Source: KBS50 sp042434095 (GTDB lineage: Bacteria > Actinomycetota > Actinomycetes > Mycobacteriales > Micromonosporaceae). Taken from it: DNA of 64,000 bases. The translations under genes were made by a program, and so were the position numbers. The DNA lies in NCBI RefSeq assembly GCF_042434095.1, contig NZ_JBHLUE010000002.1, forward strand, positions 636,128 through 700,127. The letters are read 5' to 3'. The notes below the pieces were generated by a model. That model was not told the DNA's origin. It did no database searches and worked only from the letters and a program-made list of their open reading frames with translations. Below, piece by piece: positions 25,332 to 32,909 of the stretch (positions are counted from its first letter, which is position 1; each line of letters starts with the position of its first letter).

Positions 25332-25607
25332 TCAGTAGAGGCCGGCGTTCGCCGGGCCGGGTGGCCCGCCGGTGGCGGCCGGACCCGCGTTGCGCGGCCG
25401 GTCGCCGGCTACCTCGCCGACCTCGTCGAGCATGCCCTCCCCCTCGAGCAGCGCACGCACCTCCGACTCGCGGAAGCGCCGGTGCCCGCCCGGAGTCCGG
25501 ATGCTGCCGATCCGCCCGGCGGCGGCCCAGCGGGTGACGGTCTTCGGGTCGACCCGGAACAACGCGGCCACCTCGCCAGGCGTCAACAGACGATCTCCAG
25601 TATCCAC
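25332..25607 (-). CDS. bldC: BldC-type MerR-like DNA-binding protein
   Basis: The protein has 91 residues. LLTPGEVAALFRVDPKTVTR, then WAAAGRIGSIRTPGGHRRFR and ESEVRALLEGE match BldC, the small winged-helix regulator of Streptomyces development, nearly residue for residue over the DNA-binding core. The tail is about 25 residues longer than in Streptomyces BldC and rich in Gly, Pro and Ala. GTG 25607 follows a GAGGAGGGGGC stretch. It is convergent with mqnM and divergent from the Lrp gene. Confidence 0.9.
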   Translation of the reverse strand: MDTGDRLLTPGEVAALFRVDPKTVTRWAAAGRIGSIRTPGGHRRFRESEVRALLEGEGMLDEVGEVAGDRPRNAGPAATGGPPGPANAGLY

Positions 25608-25852
25608 AGCCCCCTCCTCGCGTCCGACGAGCCCCCCGGCTGCTAGGACTGTCCCCCAGCCGGGTGCTTACCGCGGTCGGTTAGGGACGTAGGGCAATTC
25701 AAGCATCGCCGGCGTGGCGTGTCCCCGAAACGCGAAAACGTACTCGTTGAGAAGATGAGCGTTCTTTTTTGCGGGGTTTTCTGCCGTTTCATGTTATGGT
25801 CCCGGCGGCGTCCGGGACGACGCCGGAACACGCCGCGTAGGCTCTAGATCTC

Positions 25853-26311
25853 ATGGACGCCATCGATCGGGCCCTGGTCGACCTGTTACGCGGAAACGCC
25901 CGGCTCTCCTTCGCGGAACTCGCCCGCCAGGTCGGGCTGTCGGCGCCGGCCGTGCACGAACGGGTGGGCAAGCTCGAGGCCGGCGGGGTGATCCGGGCCT
26001 ACCGCGCCGACATCGAGCCCGAGGCCATCGATCTGGGCGTCACGGCGCTGATCGGGATCGTCCAGGACTCCGGCGGGGACACCGACGACGTGCTGGCCGC
26101 GTTCCGGGAGATGCCGGAGATCGAGTCCTGCTACTTCATGGCCGGGGTCGAGTCCTTCCTGCTCAAGGCGCGGGTGGGCAGCATCGCCGAACTCGAACAG
26201 CTGATCAACCGGCTGAACCGGACCCCCGGGGTGGCCTCCACCCGTACCGGCATCGCGCTGTCCACCAAGTGGGAGAACCGCCCGCAACCGCTGATGCCGC
26301 CGCCCGGCTGA
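25853..26311 (+). CDS. Lrp/AsnC-family transcriptional regulator
   Basis: The protein has 152 residues. The N-terminal HTH is ALVDLLRGNARLSFAELARQ followed by VGLSAPAVHERVGKLEAGGV; the C-terminal RAM effector domain includes DVLAAFREMPEIESCYFMAG and FLLKARVGSIAELEQLINRL. It probably senses an amino acid and may control the neighbouring menaquinone genes. TAGGCT at 25838-25843 is a plausible -10, which leaves only a few bases before ATG 25853. The gene end sits in a tandem repeat. Confidence 0.9.
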   Translation: MDAIDRALVDLLRGNARLSFAELARQVGLSAPAVHERVGKLEAGGVIRAYRADIEPEAIDLGVTALIGIVQDSGGDTDDVLAAFREMPEIESCYFMAGVESFLLKARVGSIAELEQLINRLNRTPGVASTRTGIALSTKWENRPQPLMPPPG

Positions 26312-26400
26312 CCGGCCGCTGCCCGGCTGACCGGCCGCTGCCCGGCTGGCCGGCCGCCGCCCGGCTGAGCGGCCCGCCGCCGCCCGGCTGAGCGGCCGCC
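26301..26400. repeat. Tandem repeat spanning the Lrp gene stop codon
   Basis: A 19-base unit, CCCGGCTGACCGGCCGCTG, starts in the last codons of the Lrp gene and is repeated directly, followed by several diverged copies up to about 26400. The original unit contains the TGA stop. Confidence 0.8.
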
Positions 26401-26473
26401 GCCGTCCGGCGGTGCCGGCAGCCGGCGGGTTCGGCGGCCGGCGGGCGGCCTTGGCAGGGCTGCCAGCGGTACC

Positions 26474-26479
26474 TAGGGT
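26474..26479 (+). promoter_or_regulatory. -10 element of a probable leaderless SDR transcript
   Basis: TAGGGT ends seven bases before GTG 26486. With a transcript start seven bases after the -10, the mRNA would begin at the start codon. No Shine-Dalgarno sequence is present. Confidence 0.5.
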
Positions 26480-26485
26480 GCGAAC

Positions 26486-27319
26486 GTGAGTTCCGTACCG
26501 GCCGGAGGGTCCGCCGTGGTGACGGGCGCGGCCCGTGGGCTCGGCCTGGCCATCGCGGCGGCGCTGCACGCCGACGGCTGGCGGGTGCTGGTCACCGACG
26601 TGGACGCGGCCGGCGCGGCCCGCGCGGCCGAACCGCTCGGCGGCTGGTCCGCTGGCCTGGACGTGCGCGACGAGGCCGGCTGCGCCGCGGTGGCGGCCGA
26701 GGCCGACCGCCGGGACGGGCTCGGCCTGTGGGTGAACAACGCGGGCATCCTCGCCACCGGTCCCGCCTGGACCCAGGACGCGGCCGCCCGGCGGCAGATC
26801 ATCGAGGTCAACGCCCTCGGCGCCATGAACGGCACGCTGGCGGCGCTGGCCGTCATGCGCCGGCGCGGCGCCGGGCACGTGCTCAACGTCGTGTCGCTCG
26901 CCGGGCTCGTGGCCGCGCCGGGCGAGACCGTGTACGCCGCCAGCAAGCACGCGCTGCTCGCGTTCAGCCTTGGCACCCTGGCCGACCTGCGCGGCGCGGG
27001 CGTACGGGGGATCGACATCTCGTGCCTCTGCCCGGACGGCATTTGGACGCCGATGCTGCACGACCGGCTGGACGATCCGCAGGCGGCGGCCTCGTTCACC
27101 GGCGCGCTGCTGCGGCCCGAGGCGGTGGCCGCCCGGGCCGCCCGGCTCGCCCGGCGCCCGCGCCCGGTGGTCACCATGCCCGGGTGGCGCGGCGCCCAGG
27201 TGCGGCTGCTGGACGCCCTGCCCGGGCTCGCCGTCCGGCTCACCCCGGTGGTGGCGGCCGTGGGCCGGGCCGGGCAGCGCCGGCAGCGCCGCCGGCTGTC
27301 CGACCGTGGCCGGCCTTGA
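26486..27319 (+). CDS. Short-chain dehydrogenase/reductase
   Basis: The protein has 277 residues. A Rossmann fold is shown by the cofactor loop VTGAARGLGLAIAAALHADG, the Asp at the end of strand 2 (VLVTDVDAAG, favouring NAD), LWVNNAGIL, the catalytic Ser in NVVSLAGLV and the YAASK motif in ETVYAASKHALL. The substrate is unknown. The start GTG 26486 fits a leaderless transcript. The basic C-terminal tail (GQRRQRRRLSDRGRP) is probably disordered. A tandem repeat follows. Confidence 0.85.
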   Translation: MSSVPAGGSAVVTGAARGLGLAIAAALHADGWRVLVTDVDAAGAARAAEPLGGWSAGLDVRDEAGCAAVAAEADRRDGLGLWVNNAGILATGPAWTQDAAARRQIIEVNALGAMNGTLAALAVMRRRGAGHVLNVVSLAGLVAAPGETVYAASKHALLAFSLGTLADLRGAGVRGIDISCLCPDGIWTPMLHDRLDDPQAAASFTGALLRPEAVAARAARLARRPRPVVTMPGWRGAQVRLLDALPGLAVRLTPVVAAVGRAGQRRQRRRLSDRGRP

Positions 27320-27349
27320 CCGACGGTGGCCGCCGGCCCCGAGCGGACG

Positions 27350-27431
27350 TGGCGCCGGCGCTGAGCGGGGTGGCCGCCGGCGCTGGGCGAGGTGGCCGCC
27401 GGCGCTGAGCGGGGTGGCCGCCGGCGCGACC
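27350..27431. repeat. 22-base GC-rich tandem repeat
   Basis: About 3.5 copies of TGGCCGCCGGCGCTGAGCGG-like units (starts near 27350, 27371, 27393, 27415) lie between the SDR gene and the cysteine-metabolism gene. No gene is supported in it. Confidence 0.8.
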
Positions 27432-27506
27432 GTCGGTCGCTGCCGCCATCATCGTCGGTGGCTGCCGGCCCGCGCGGGCAGGTGGCGGCGGCGCGACCGG
27501 GCGCTG

Positions 27507-27512
27507 TACCGT
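27507..27512 (+). promoter_or_regulatory. -10 element of a probable leaderless cds1 transcript
   Basis: TACCGT ends eight bases before GTG 27520, which places the likely transcript start at or next to the initiation codon. This is the same spacing as for several other genes in this window. Confidence 0.45.
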
Positions 27513-27519
27513 CCCGCAG

Positions 27520-28611
27520 GTGACGCACGTGGACAGGTGTAACGACGCAGACCGAGCCTGGGTTACGGCCGCAATCGCGGCCGTAGAAGCGGACGCCAAC
27601 CGGTCCGCCGACACGCACCTGCTGCCGTTCCCGCTGCCGCCCGAGTGGGGTGTCGACCTGTACCTGAAGGACGAGTCGGTGCACCCCACCGGCTCGCTCA
27701 AGCACCGGTTGGCCCGCTCGCTGTTCCTGTACGCGCTGTGCAACGGGTGGATCGGCCCGCAGACCACGATCGTCGAGGCATCCTCCGGGTCGACGGCCAT
27801 CTCCGAGGCGTACTTCGCCCGGATGCTGGGCCTGCCGTTCGTGGCCGTGATGCCGGCGTCCACGTCGGCCGAGAAGATCAGCCTGATCGAGTTCCAGGGC
27901 GGCCGCTGCCACCTGGTGGACGATCCGGCCCGGGTGGTCGTCGAGGCGCGCTGGCTCGCCGAGGACCAGGGTGGCCACTTCATGGACCAGTTCACCTACG
28001 CGGAGCGGGCCACCGACTGGCGCGGCAACAACAACATCGCCGAGTCGATCTATCACCAGCTGGAGCTGGAGCGGCACCCCGTACCGGCGTGGATCGTGGT
28101 GGGCGCCGGCACCGGCGGCACCAGCGCGACCATCGGCCGGTACGCGAGGTTCCGCCGGCTGGCCACCAAGGTCTGCGTGGTGGACCCGGAGAACTCGGCG
28201 TTCTATCCGGCGTGGGCGGCCGCCGACTGGTCGGCCACCACCGGCCAGGGCTCGCGGATCGAGGGAATCGGCCGGCCTCGCGTCGAGGCGTCGTTCGTGC
28301 CGTCGGTGGTCGATCGGATGATCTCGGTGCCCGACGCCGCGTCGCTGGCGGCCATGCGCGCCGCCTCCCGGACCCTCGGCCGGCGGGTGGGCGGCTCGAC
28401 CGGCACCAACCTGTGGGGCGCGTTCGCCCTGATCGCCGAGCTGCGCGCCACCGGCCGGACCGGCTCGCTGGTCACCCTGCTCTGCGACGGCGGAGAGCGG
28501 TACGCCGACTCGTACTATTCGGACGAATGGGTTGCTCGGCAGGGCATGGACCTGGCCCCGCACCTGGCCATCGTGGAGAAATTCCTCGCCACCGGCGTCT
28601 GGCAGGGCTGA
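27520..28611 (+). CDS. cds1: PLP-dependent cysteine synthase family protein, Cds1-like cysteine desulfhydrase
   Basis: The protein has 363 residues. PLP-binding Lys lies in ESVHPTGSLKHRLARSLF; the substrate loop is IVEASSGSTAISEAYFARML and the phosphate-binding loop WIVVGAGTGGTSATIGRYAR. The N-terminal WVTAAIAAVEADANRSADTH and the overall pattern match mycobacterial Cds1 as I recall it, which releases H2S and pyruvate from cysteine. Cysteine synthase activity cannot be excluded. GTG 27520 is favoured by the -10 at 27507-27512. Confidence 0.83.
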   Translation: MTHVDRCNDADRAWVTAAIAAVEADANRSADTHLLPFPLPPEWGVDLYLKDESVHPTGSLKHRLARSLFLYALCNGWIGPQTTIVEASSGSTAISEAYFARMLGLPFVAVMPASTSAEKISLIEFQGGRCHLVDDPARVVVEARWLAEDQGGHFMDQFTYAERATDWRGNNNIAESIYHQLELERHPVPAWIVVGAGTGGTSATIGRYARFRRLATKVCVVDPENSAFYPAWAAADWSATTGQGSRIEGIGRPRVEASFVPSVVDRMISVPDAASLAAMRAASRTLGRRVGGSTGTNLWGAFALIAELRATGRTGSLVTLLCDGGERYADSYYSDEWVARQGMDLAPHLAIVEKFLATGVWQG

Positions 28612-28626
28612 GAAAGGAGGGCACGC

Positions 28627-29250
28627 TCAGCCGGCGCGGCGCGCCAGCCCCGGGTAGTCCCGCACGAAGCCGCGCTCGTCCAGGTCGAGGTCCGCCCTGA
28701 AGGTGTCGCTGGCGAACCGCACCCGGCCGCCCCCGAGCGTCGTGTAGACCTGCTCCGCCGGCACCACCACCAGGCTGGGCACCAGCACCCAGGCGACGGT
28801 CAGCCCCCGCTCGGTGTCCGGCGCGGCGTCGAGCAGCCCGAGCCGGCGTACCGGCAGCGTGTTGAACAGCGGCGCGCCGCCGAGGTCCACATCGAGCGCC
28901 TCGGCCAACCGGTCCGGATCGTCGGTGCCGGGCAGCCCCACGGGCGGGCGGCCCGCCGCCCGCAGCGCCGCGTCGAGGTCACCCTGCTCGCCGGTGGTCA
29001 CTCGCCACCGGTCGCCGGCCCGCTCCAGCCGTACGGTCCGCTGCCAGCCGGCGCCCTCGGTGGTCACCTCGAGTCGGACCGTGGTCCACGACTCGTCGGT
29101 GAGCACCTCGTACTGGCAGGTGTGCGGGACCGGATCGACCGCCTGCGCGACGCCCCGGGCGGTCAGGCCGGCATGGTCGTCGACCAGGCAATGGTCGCTG
29201 CCGGTGGTGTCCGTGCGGGTCCAGAACAGCGAGATCGGCATCGTGGCCAT
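28627..29250 (-). CDS. Putative glycolipid-binding domain protein (DUF1089 family)
   Basis: The protein has 207 residues and no signal peptide. The pattern ISLFWTRTDTTGSDHCLV, WRVTTGEQGDLDAALRAAG, DVDLGGAPLFNTLPVRRLGL and FASDTFRADLDLDERGFVRD fits the PF06475-type putative glycolipid-binding family; function is not established. ATG 29250 is used; ATG 29241 is nearly as good and neither has a clear ribosome-binding site. It is convergent with cds1. Confidence 0.75.
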   Translation of the reverse strand: MATMPISLFWTRTDTTGSDHCLVDDHAGLTARGVAQAVDPVPHTCQYEVLTDESWTTVRLEVTTEGAGWQRTVRLERAGDRWRVTTGEQGDLDAALRAAGRPPVGLPGTDDPDRLAEALDVDLGGAPLFNTLPVRRLGLLDAAPDTERGLTVAWVLVPSLVVVPAEQVYTTLGGGRVRFASDTFRADLDLDERGFVRDYPGLARRAG

Positions 29251-29283
29251 GAACGGGACGTTACCGGCCGGCCGGGATCCCCG

Positions 29284-29366
29284 CACCCGGTCCGGCGCGG
29301 GCGCCGCTCGCGCCCGGTTCGGCGCGGGCGCCGGGTCGCACCCGGTTGGGCGCGGGCGCCGGTCGG
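29284..29366. repeat. 27-28 base GC-rich tandem repeat
   Basis: Three units of CACCCGGTTCGGCGCGGGCG-like sequence (29284, 29311, 29339) lie upstream of the glycolipid-binding gene and after the helicase end. No regulatory function can be read from them. Confidence 0.75.
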
Positions 29367-29435
29367 ACCCGCGCGCGCCGGGTCGCGCCCGGTCCGGCCC
29401 GGCGGGACGTGCGGCCCCGCCGGGCACCGGGTGGA

Positions 29436-31208
29436 TCAGTGGGTACGGCTGGGTCGCCGGCCGTCGAAGCGGCGCTGCCCCTGGTCGCCGCGGTCGGCGA
29501 ACGGGCGCCCGGCCGGCCGGAACGAGCCGCGGTGCTCGCCGCTGCGCTGCTCGGCCCGCGGCCGATCGGAGAAGCGGTCCTCCCGCCGCGGCCGGTCGTC
29601 GTACCGGCGCTCGCCCCGCTCGGTGGACCGTTCCCCGGACCGGTCGTCCCAGCGCGGCCGGTCGCCGTGCGGTCGGTCGCCGTGCCGGCCCTCACCCGCG
29701 GGCCGGTCCGAGAAGCGCCGCTCGCCGGTCGGGCGGTCGCCGTACCGGCGCTCGCCGGTCGGGCGGTCGCCGTACCGGCGCTCGCCGGTCGGTCGGTCGC
29801 CGTACCGGCGCTCGCCGCGCGGGCGGTCGGAGCGTGGTCGGTCGGACCGGCGCGGCGCCGGCTCGTCGACCACCGGCACGCCGCTGGGCTGGCGGGCTCC
29901 GGTCAGCTCGGCCAGCACCGGGTCGCCGGGGCGGACCCGGGACTGCTCCGGCTGGACGCCGGCCTTCTCCAGCATGGCCACGGTCGACCGGCGCTGCTTG
30001 GGCAGGACCAGCGTGGCCACCGCGCCGGACTCGCCGGCCCGGGCGGTACGACCGGCCCGGTGCAGGTAGTCCTTGGCGTCCTTGGGCGGATCGATGTGCA
30101 CGACCAGGGACACCCCGTCGACGTGGATGCCCCGGGCGGCCACGTCGGTGGCGACCAGGACGTCCATCCGCCCCTCGCGGAACTCGGCGAGGGTGCGGGT
30201 GCGTACCCGCTGGGTCTTGCCGCCGTGCAGGGCGCCGGCCCGGACCCCCACCGCGGCGAGCTGCCCCACCAGGCGGTCGACGCCCAGCTGGGTACGGGCG
30301 AACATCATGGTCCGGCCCTGGCGGGCAGCGATGGAGGCCGCCACGGCGAACTTCTCGGTCGGCGGGATCAGCAGCAGGTGGTGATCCATGGTGGACACGG
30401 CGGCCGTGGCCGGCGCGGTGGAGTGCGTCACGGGATCGGTCATGAACCGCTTGACCAGGGCATCCACGTCGCCGTCGAGGGTCGCCGAGAAGAGCAGGCG
30501 CTGCGCGCCGGCCGGGGTCTTGGCCAGCAGCTCGGTCACCTCGGGGAGGAAGCCCATGTCGGCCATCTGGTCGGCCTCGTCCAGCACGGTGACCTCGACC
30601 TCGTCGAGCCGGCAGGCGCCCCGCTCGATGAGGTCGGCCAGCCGGCCCGGGGTGGCCACGATGATCTCGACGCCGCGCCGCAGCGCGTCGATCTGGCGGT
30701 CGTAGGGCACGCCGCCCACGGTGGTCTTGAGGAACACCCCGACGGCCTTGCCGAGCGGCAGCAGCGCGTCGTTGACCTGCATGGCCAGCTCGCGGGTGGG
30801 CACCAGGACCAGCGCGCGGGGATGCCTCGGCCGGGCCCGCTCGCCGGCCGCCAGCCGGGCCAGCACGGGCAGCCCGAAGGCCAGCGTCTTGCCGGAGCCG
30901 GTCTGCCCCCGGCCGAGCACGTCGCGGCCGGCGAGGGCGTCCGGCACGGTGGCCGCCTGGATCGGGAACGGCGCGGTGATGCCCTCTCGGGCCAGCGCCC
31001 GGACGAGCGGCTGGGGCAGGCCGAGCGAGCCGAAGGTCGCGGCGGGCTGCTGCTCGCTGCCGGTGGCCGCGTCGGCGGGCTGCTGCTCGCCACCCGGGGC
31101 CGCGTCGGCGGGCTGCTCCGGGGCGTTGGCCGGGCTCGCCGCGTCGGGAGCGTCGGCCGGGATGTCGAAGACGGACGGGAACGTGCTGGGGTCAGCAAAG
31201 GACGTCAA
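29436..31208 (-). CDS. DEAD-box RNA helicase
   Basis: The protein has 590 residues. Motifs run in order: Q-motif region APFPIQAATVPDALAGRDVL, Walker A GQTGSGKT, PTRELAMQV, VLDEADQMADMGFLPE, LFSATLDGD, then ATDVAARGIHVDGVSLVVHI and HRAGRTARAGESGAVATLVL. The last roughly 140 residues are Arg-rich with a decapeptide repeat (GERRYGDRPT, about four copies), a typical RNA-binding tail. TTG 31208 is chosen because GAGAGG lies just upstream and the fold starts soon after; a longer in-frame start at 31415 adds unrelated sequence. It probably unwinds structured RNA in ribosome assembly or cold response. Confidence 0.9.
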   Translation of the reverse strand: MTSFADPSTFPSVFDIPADAPDAASPANAPEQPADAAPGGEQQPADAATGSEQQPAATFGSLGLPQPLVRALAREGITAPFPIQAATVPDALAGRDVLGRGQTGSGKTLAFGLPVLARLAAGERARPRHPRALVLVPTRELAMQVNDALLPLGKAVGVFLKTTVGGVPYDRQIDALRRGVEIIVATPGRLADLIERGACRLDEVEVTVLDEADQMADMGFLPEVTELLAKTPAGAQRLLFSATLDGDVDALVKRFMTDPVTHSTAPATAAVSTMDHHLLLIPPTEKFAVAASIAARQGRTMMFARTQLGVDRLVGQLAAVGVRAGALHGGKTQRVRTRTLAEFREGRMDVLVATDVAARGIHVDGVSLVVHIDPPKDAKDYLHRAGRTARAGESGAVATLVLPKQRRSTVAMLEKAGVQPEQSRVRPGDPVLAELTGARQPSGVPVVDEPAPRRSDRPRSDRPRGERRYGDRPTGERRYGDRPTGERRYGDRPTGERRFSDRPAGEGRHGDRPHGDRPRWDDRSGERSTERGERRYDDRPRREDRFSDRPRAEQRSGEHRGSFRPAGRPFADRGDQGQRRFDGRRPSRTH

Positions 31209-31608
31209 GAAGAACCTCTCAGGGCGGGGCGCATCTTCGCGATGGCCCGCCGCGGCCGGATGGTCGCCGCTGATTCGCCCGCAAGATCGCCCAAGGGCGC
31301 ACGCCGTGCGCGCCCGGTCAATGATCGCGACAAGTGTACGGCGGTCGTCGCGCGTCGACACCGCGCTCCGGGCACTCCAGTGGGCAGCGTCACCTCGCGC
31401 TCCCGCGACGGTCACGGAGCGTGCTTAGGCAACCGCCAGCCGGGTATCCGCTCGCGACCCGGACGCCGGCCCCTGGAACCCCGGACCCGGTCGCCGTCGA
31501 GGGCCTCGATGCGACCTCCCGCCCATGACGTACCGCAAGGAGTAACGGCCCATGCCGCCGGGGTTCCATTCCTGAGGGCCCGCTCAGCTACCGAAGGGAA
31601 GACAGGAC
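31209..31608. other. 400-base divergent intergenic region
   Basis: This separates the helicase and epoxide hydrolase starts. No gene is supported. On the forward strand AAGGAG at 31534 precedes an eight-codon ORF (ATG 31552, MPPGFHS then stop) shortly before the hydrolase, which could be a leader peptide but may be chance. Confidence 0.4.
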
Positions 31609-32841
31609 ATGGCGGTCAAGACCGAGGCACGCCCGCGCGTGGCGGACATCCGGCCGTTCACGGTCGACGTGCCAGAGGTGGAGCTCGAGGACCTGCGGGC
31701 CCGCATCGCGGCCACCCGCTGGCCGGACAGGGAGACCGTCACCGACCAGTCCCAGGGGGTGCCGCTGGCGACGGTCCAGGCGCTGGCCAGCTATTGGCAG
31801 TCGGAGTACGACTGGCGCCGGGCGGAGGCGCGGCTGAACGCCGTACCGAACTTCACCACCGAGATCGACGGGCTGGACATCCACTTCATCCACGTGCGCT
31901 CCCGGCACGAGGACGCCCTGCCGCTCATCGTCACGCACGGTTGGCCGGGCTCGGTGATCGAGCAGCTGAAGATAGTCGACCGGCTCACGGATCCCACCGC
32001 GCACGGCGGCAGCGCCTCCGACGCCTTTCACCTGGTGATCCCGTCGCTGCCCGGGCACGGCTTCTCCGGCAAGCCGACCGCGCCCGGCTGGGGTCCGGAG
32101 CACATCGCCAGCGCCTGGATCGAGCTGATGAAGCGCCTCGGATACTCCCGGTTCGTGGCTCAGGGCGGCGACTGGGGCGCCATCATCACCGACCTCATGG
32201 CCGTGCAGGCGCCCCCGGAGCTGGTCGGGATCCACGTCAACATGGCCGGCGTGGTACCGCCGGCCATCGACGTGCTGTTCCAGTCCGACATCACCGGGGC
32301 GAACAACGCGCTCGGCCACCTGCCCGCCGACCTGTCGGCGGAGGAACGCCGCGCGTCCGAGCAGTTGGACTTCGTCTGGAAGCATGTGGCGTACGGGTTG
32401 ATCATGCAGACCCGCCCGCAGACGCTGACCGGGCTCGCGGACTCGCCCGCGGGCCTGGCGGCCTTCCTGCTGGACCACGACGCGGCCAGCCTCGCGCTGA
32501 TCTCCCGGGCCTTCGCCGGGCAGCCCCAGGGGCTCACCCGGGACGACGTGCTGGACAACATCACCCTCTACTGGCTGACGAACACGGCGATCTCCGCGGC
32601 CCGGCTCTATGCGGAGAACACCCTGTCCTTCTTCGCCACCAAGGGCGTCTCCGACACCGTCCCGGTCGCCGTGAGCGTCTTCCCGGACGAGCTCTACGAG
32701 GCACCCCGGAGCTGGGCCGAGCGGGCGTATCCGAACCTCGTCCACTACAACCGGTTGGACCGGGGCGGCCACTTCGCGGCCTGGGAACAGCCGCAGCTCT
32801 TCGTCGAGGAGGTCCGCGCCGCCTTCCGACCGGTGCGCTAG
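31609..32841 (+). CDS. Epoxide hydrolase (EHN-type alpha/beta hydrolase)
   Basis: The protein has 410 residues. An N-terminal epoxide-hydrolase domain (FTVDVPEVELEDLRARIAAT RW) precedes an alpha/beta hydrolase. The oxyanion HGWPGS motif is followed by the nucleophile Asp in VAQGGDWGAIITDLMAV, lid Tyr-containing helices and the catalytic His in DRGGHFAAWEQPQLFVEEVR. The family opens epoxides to diols and includes juvenile-hormone-hydrolase-like enzymes. ATG 31609 follows GACAGGAC. There is no signal peptide, so it is cytoplasmic; the substrate is unknown. Confidence 0.9.
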   Translation: MAVKTEARPRVADIRPFTVDVPEVELEDLRARIAATRWPDRETVTDQSQGVPLATVQALASYWQSEYDWRRAEARLNAVPNFTTEIDGLDIHFIHVRSRHEDALPLIVTHGWPGSVIEQLKIVDRLTDPTAHGGSASDAFHLVIPSLPGHGFSGKPTAPGWGPEHIASAWIELMKRLGYSRFVAQGGDWGAIITDLMAVQAPPELVGIHVNMAGVVPPAIDVLFQSDITGANNALGHLPADLSAEERRASEQLDFVWKHVAYGLIMQTRPQTLTGLADSPAGLAAFLLDHDAASLALISRAFAGQPQGLTRDDVLDNITLYWLTNTAISAARLYAENTLSFFATKGVSDTVPVAVSVFPDELYEAPRSWAERAYPNLVHYNRLDRGGHFAAWEQPQLFVEEVRAAFRPVR

Positions 32842-32909
32842 GCAGCGGATCCGGCGCGCTGGGCGGTCGTGCCGGGCGCGGCGCGCTAGCCGCTCAGCGG
32901 GGCGCCGCG

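Noticed and set aside
25643..25831. 62-codon reverse ORF upstream of bldC
   Set aside because: Arg/Thr/Ser-rich, no ribosome-binding site and overlapping the promoter region shared by bldC and the Lrp gene.
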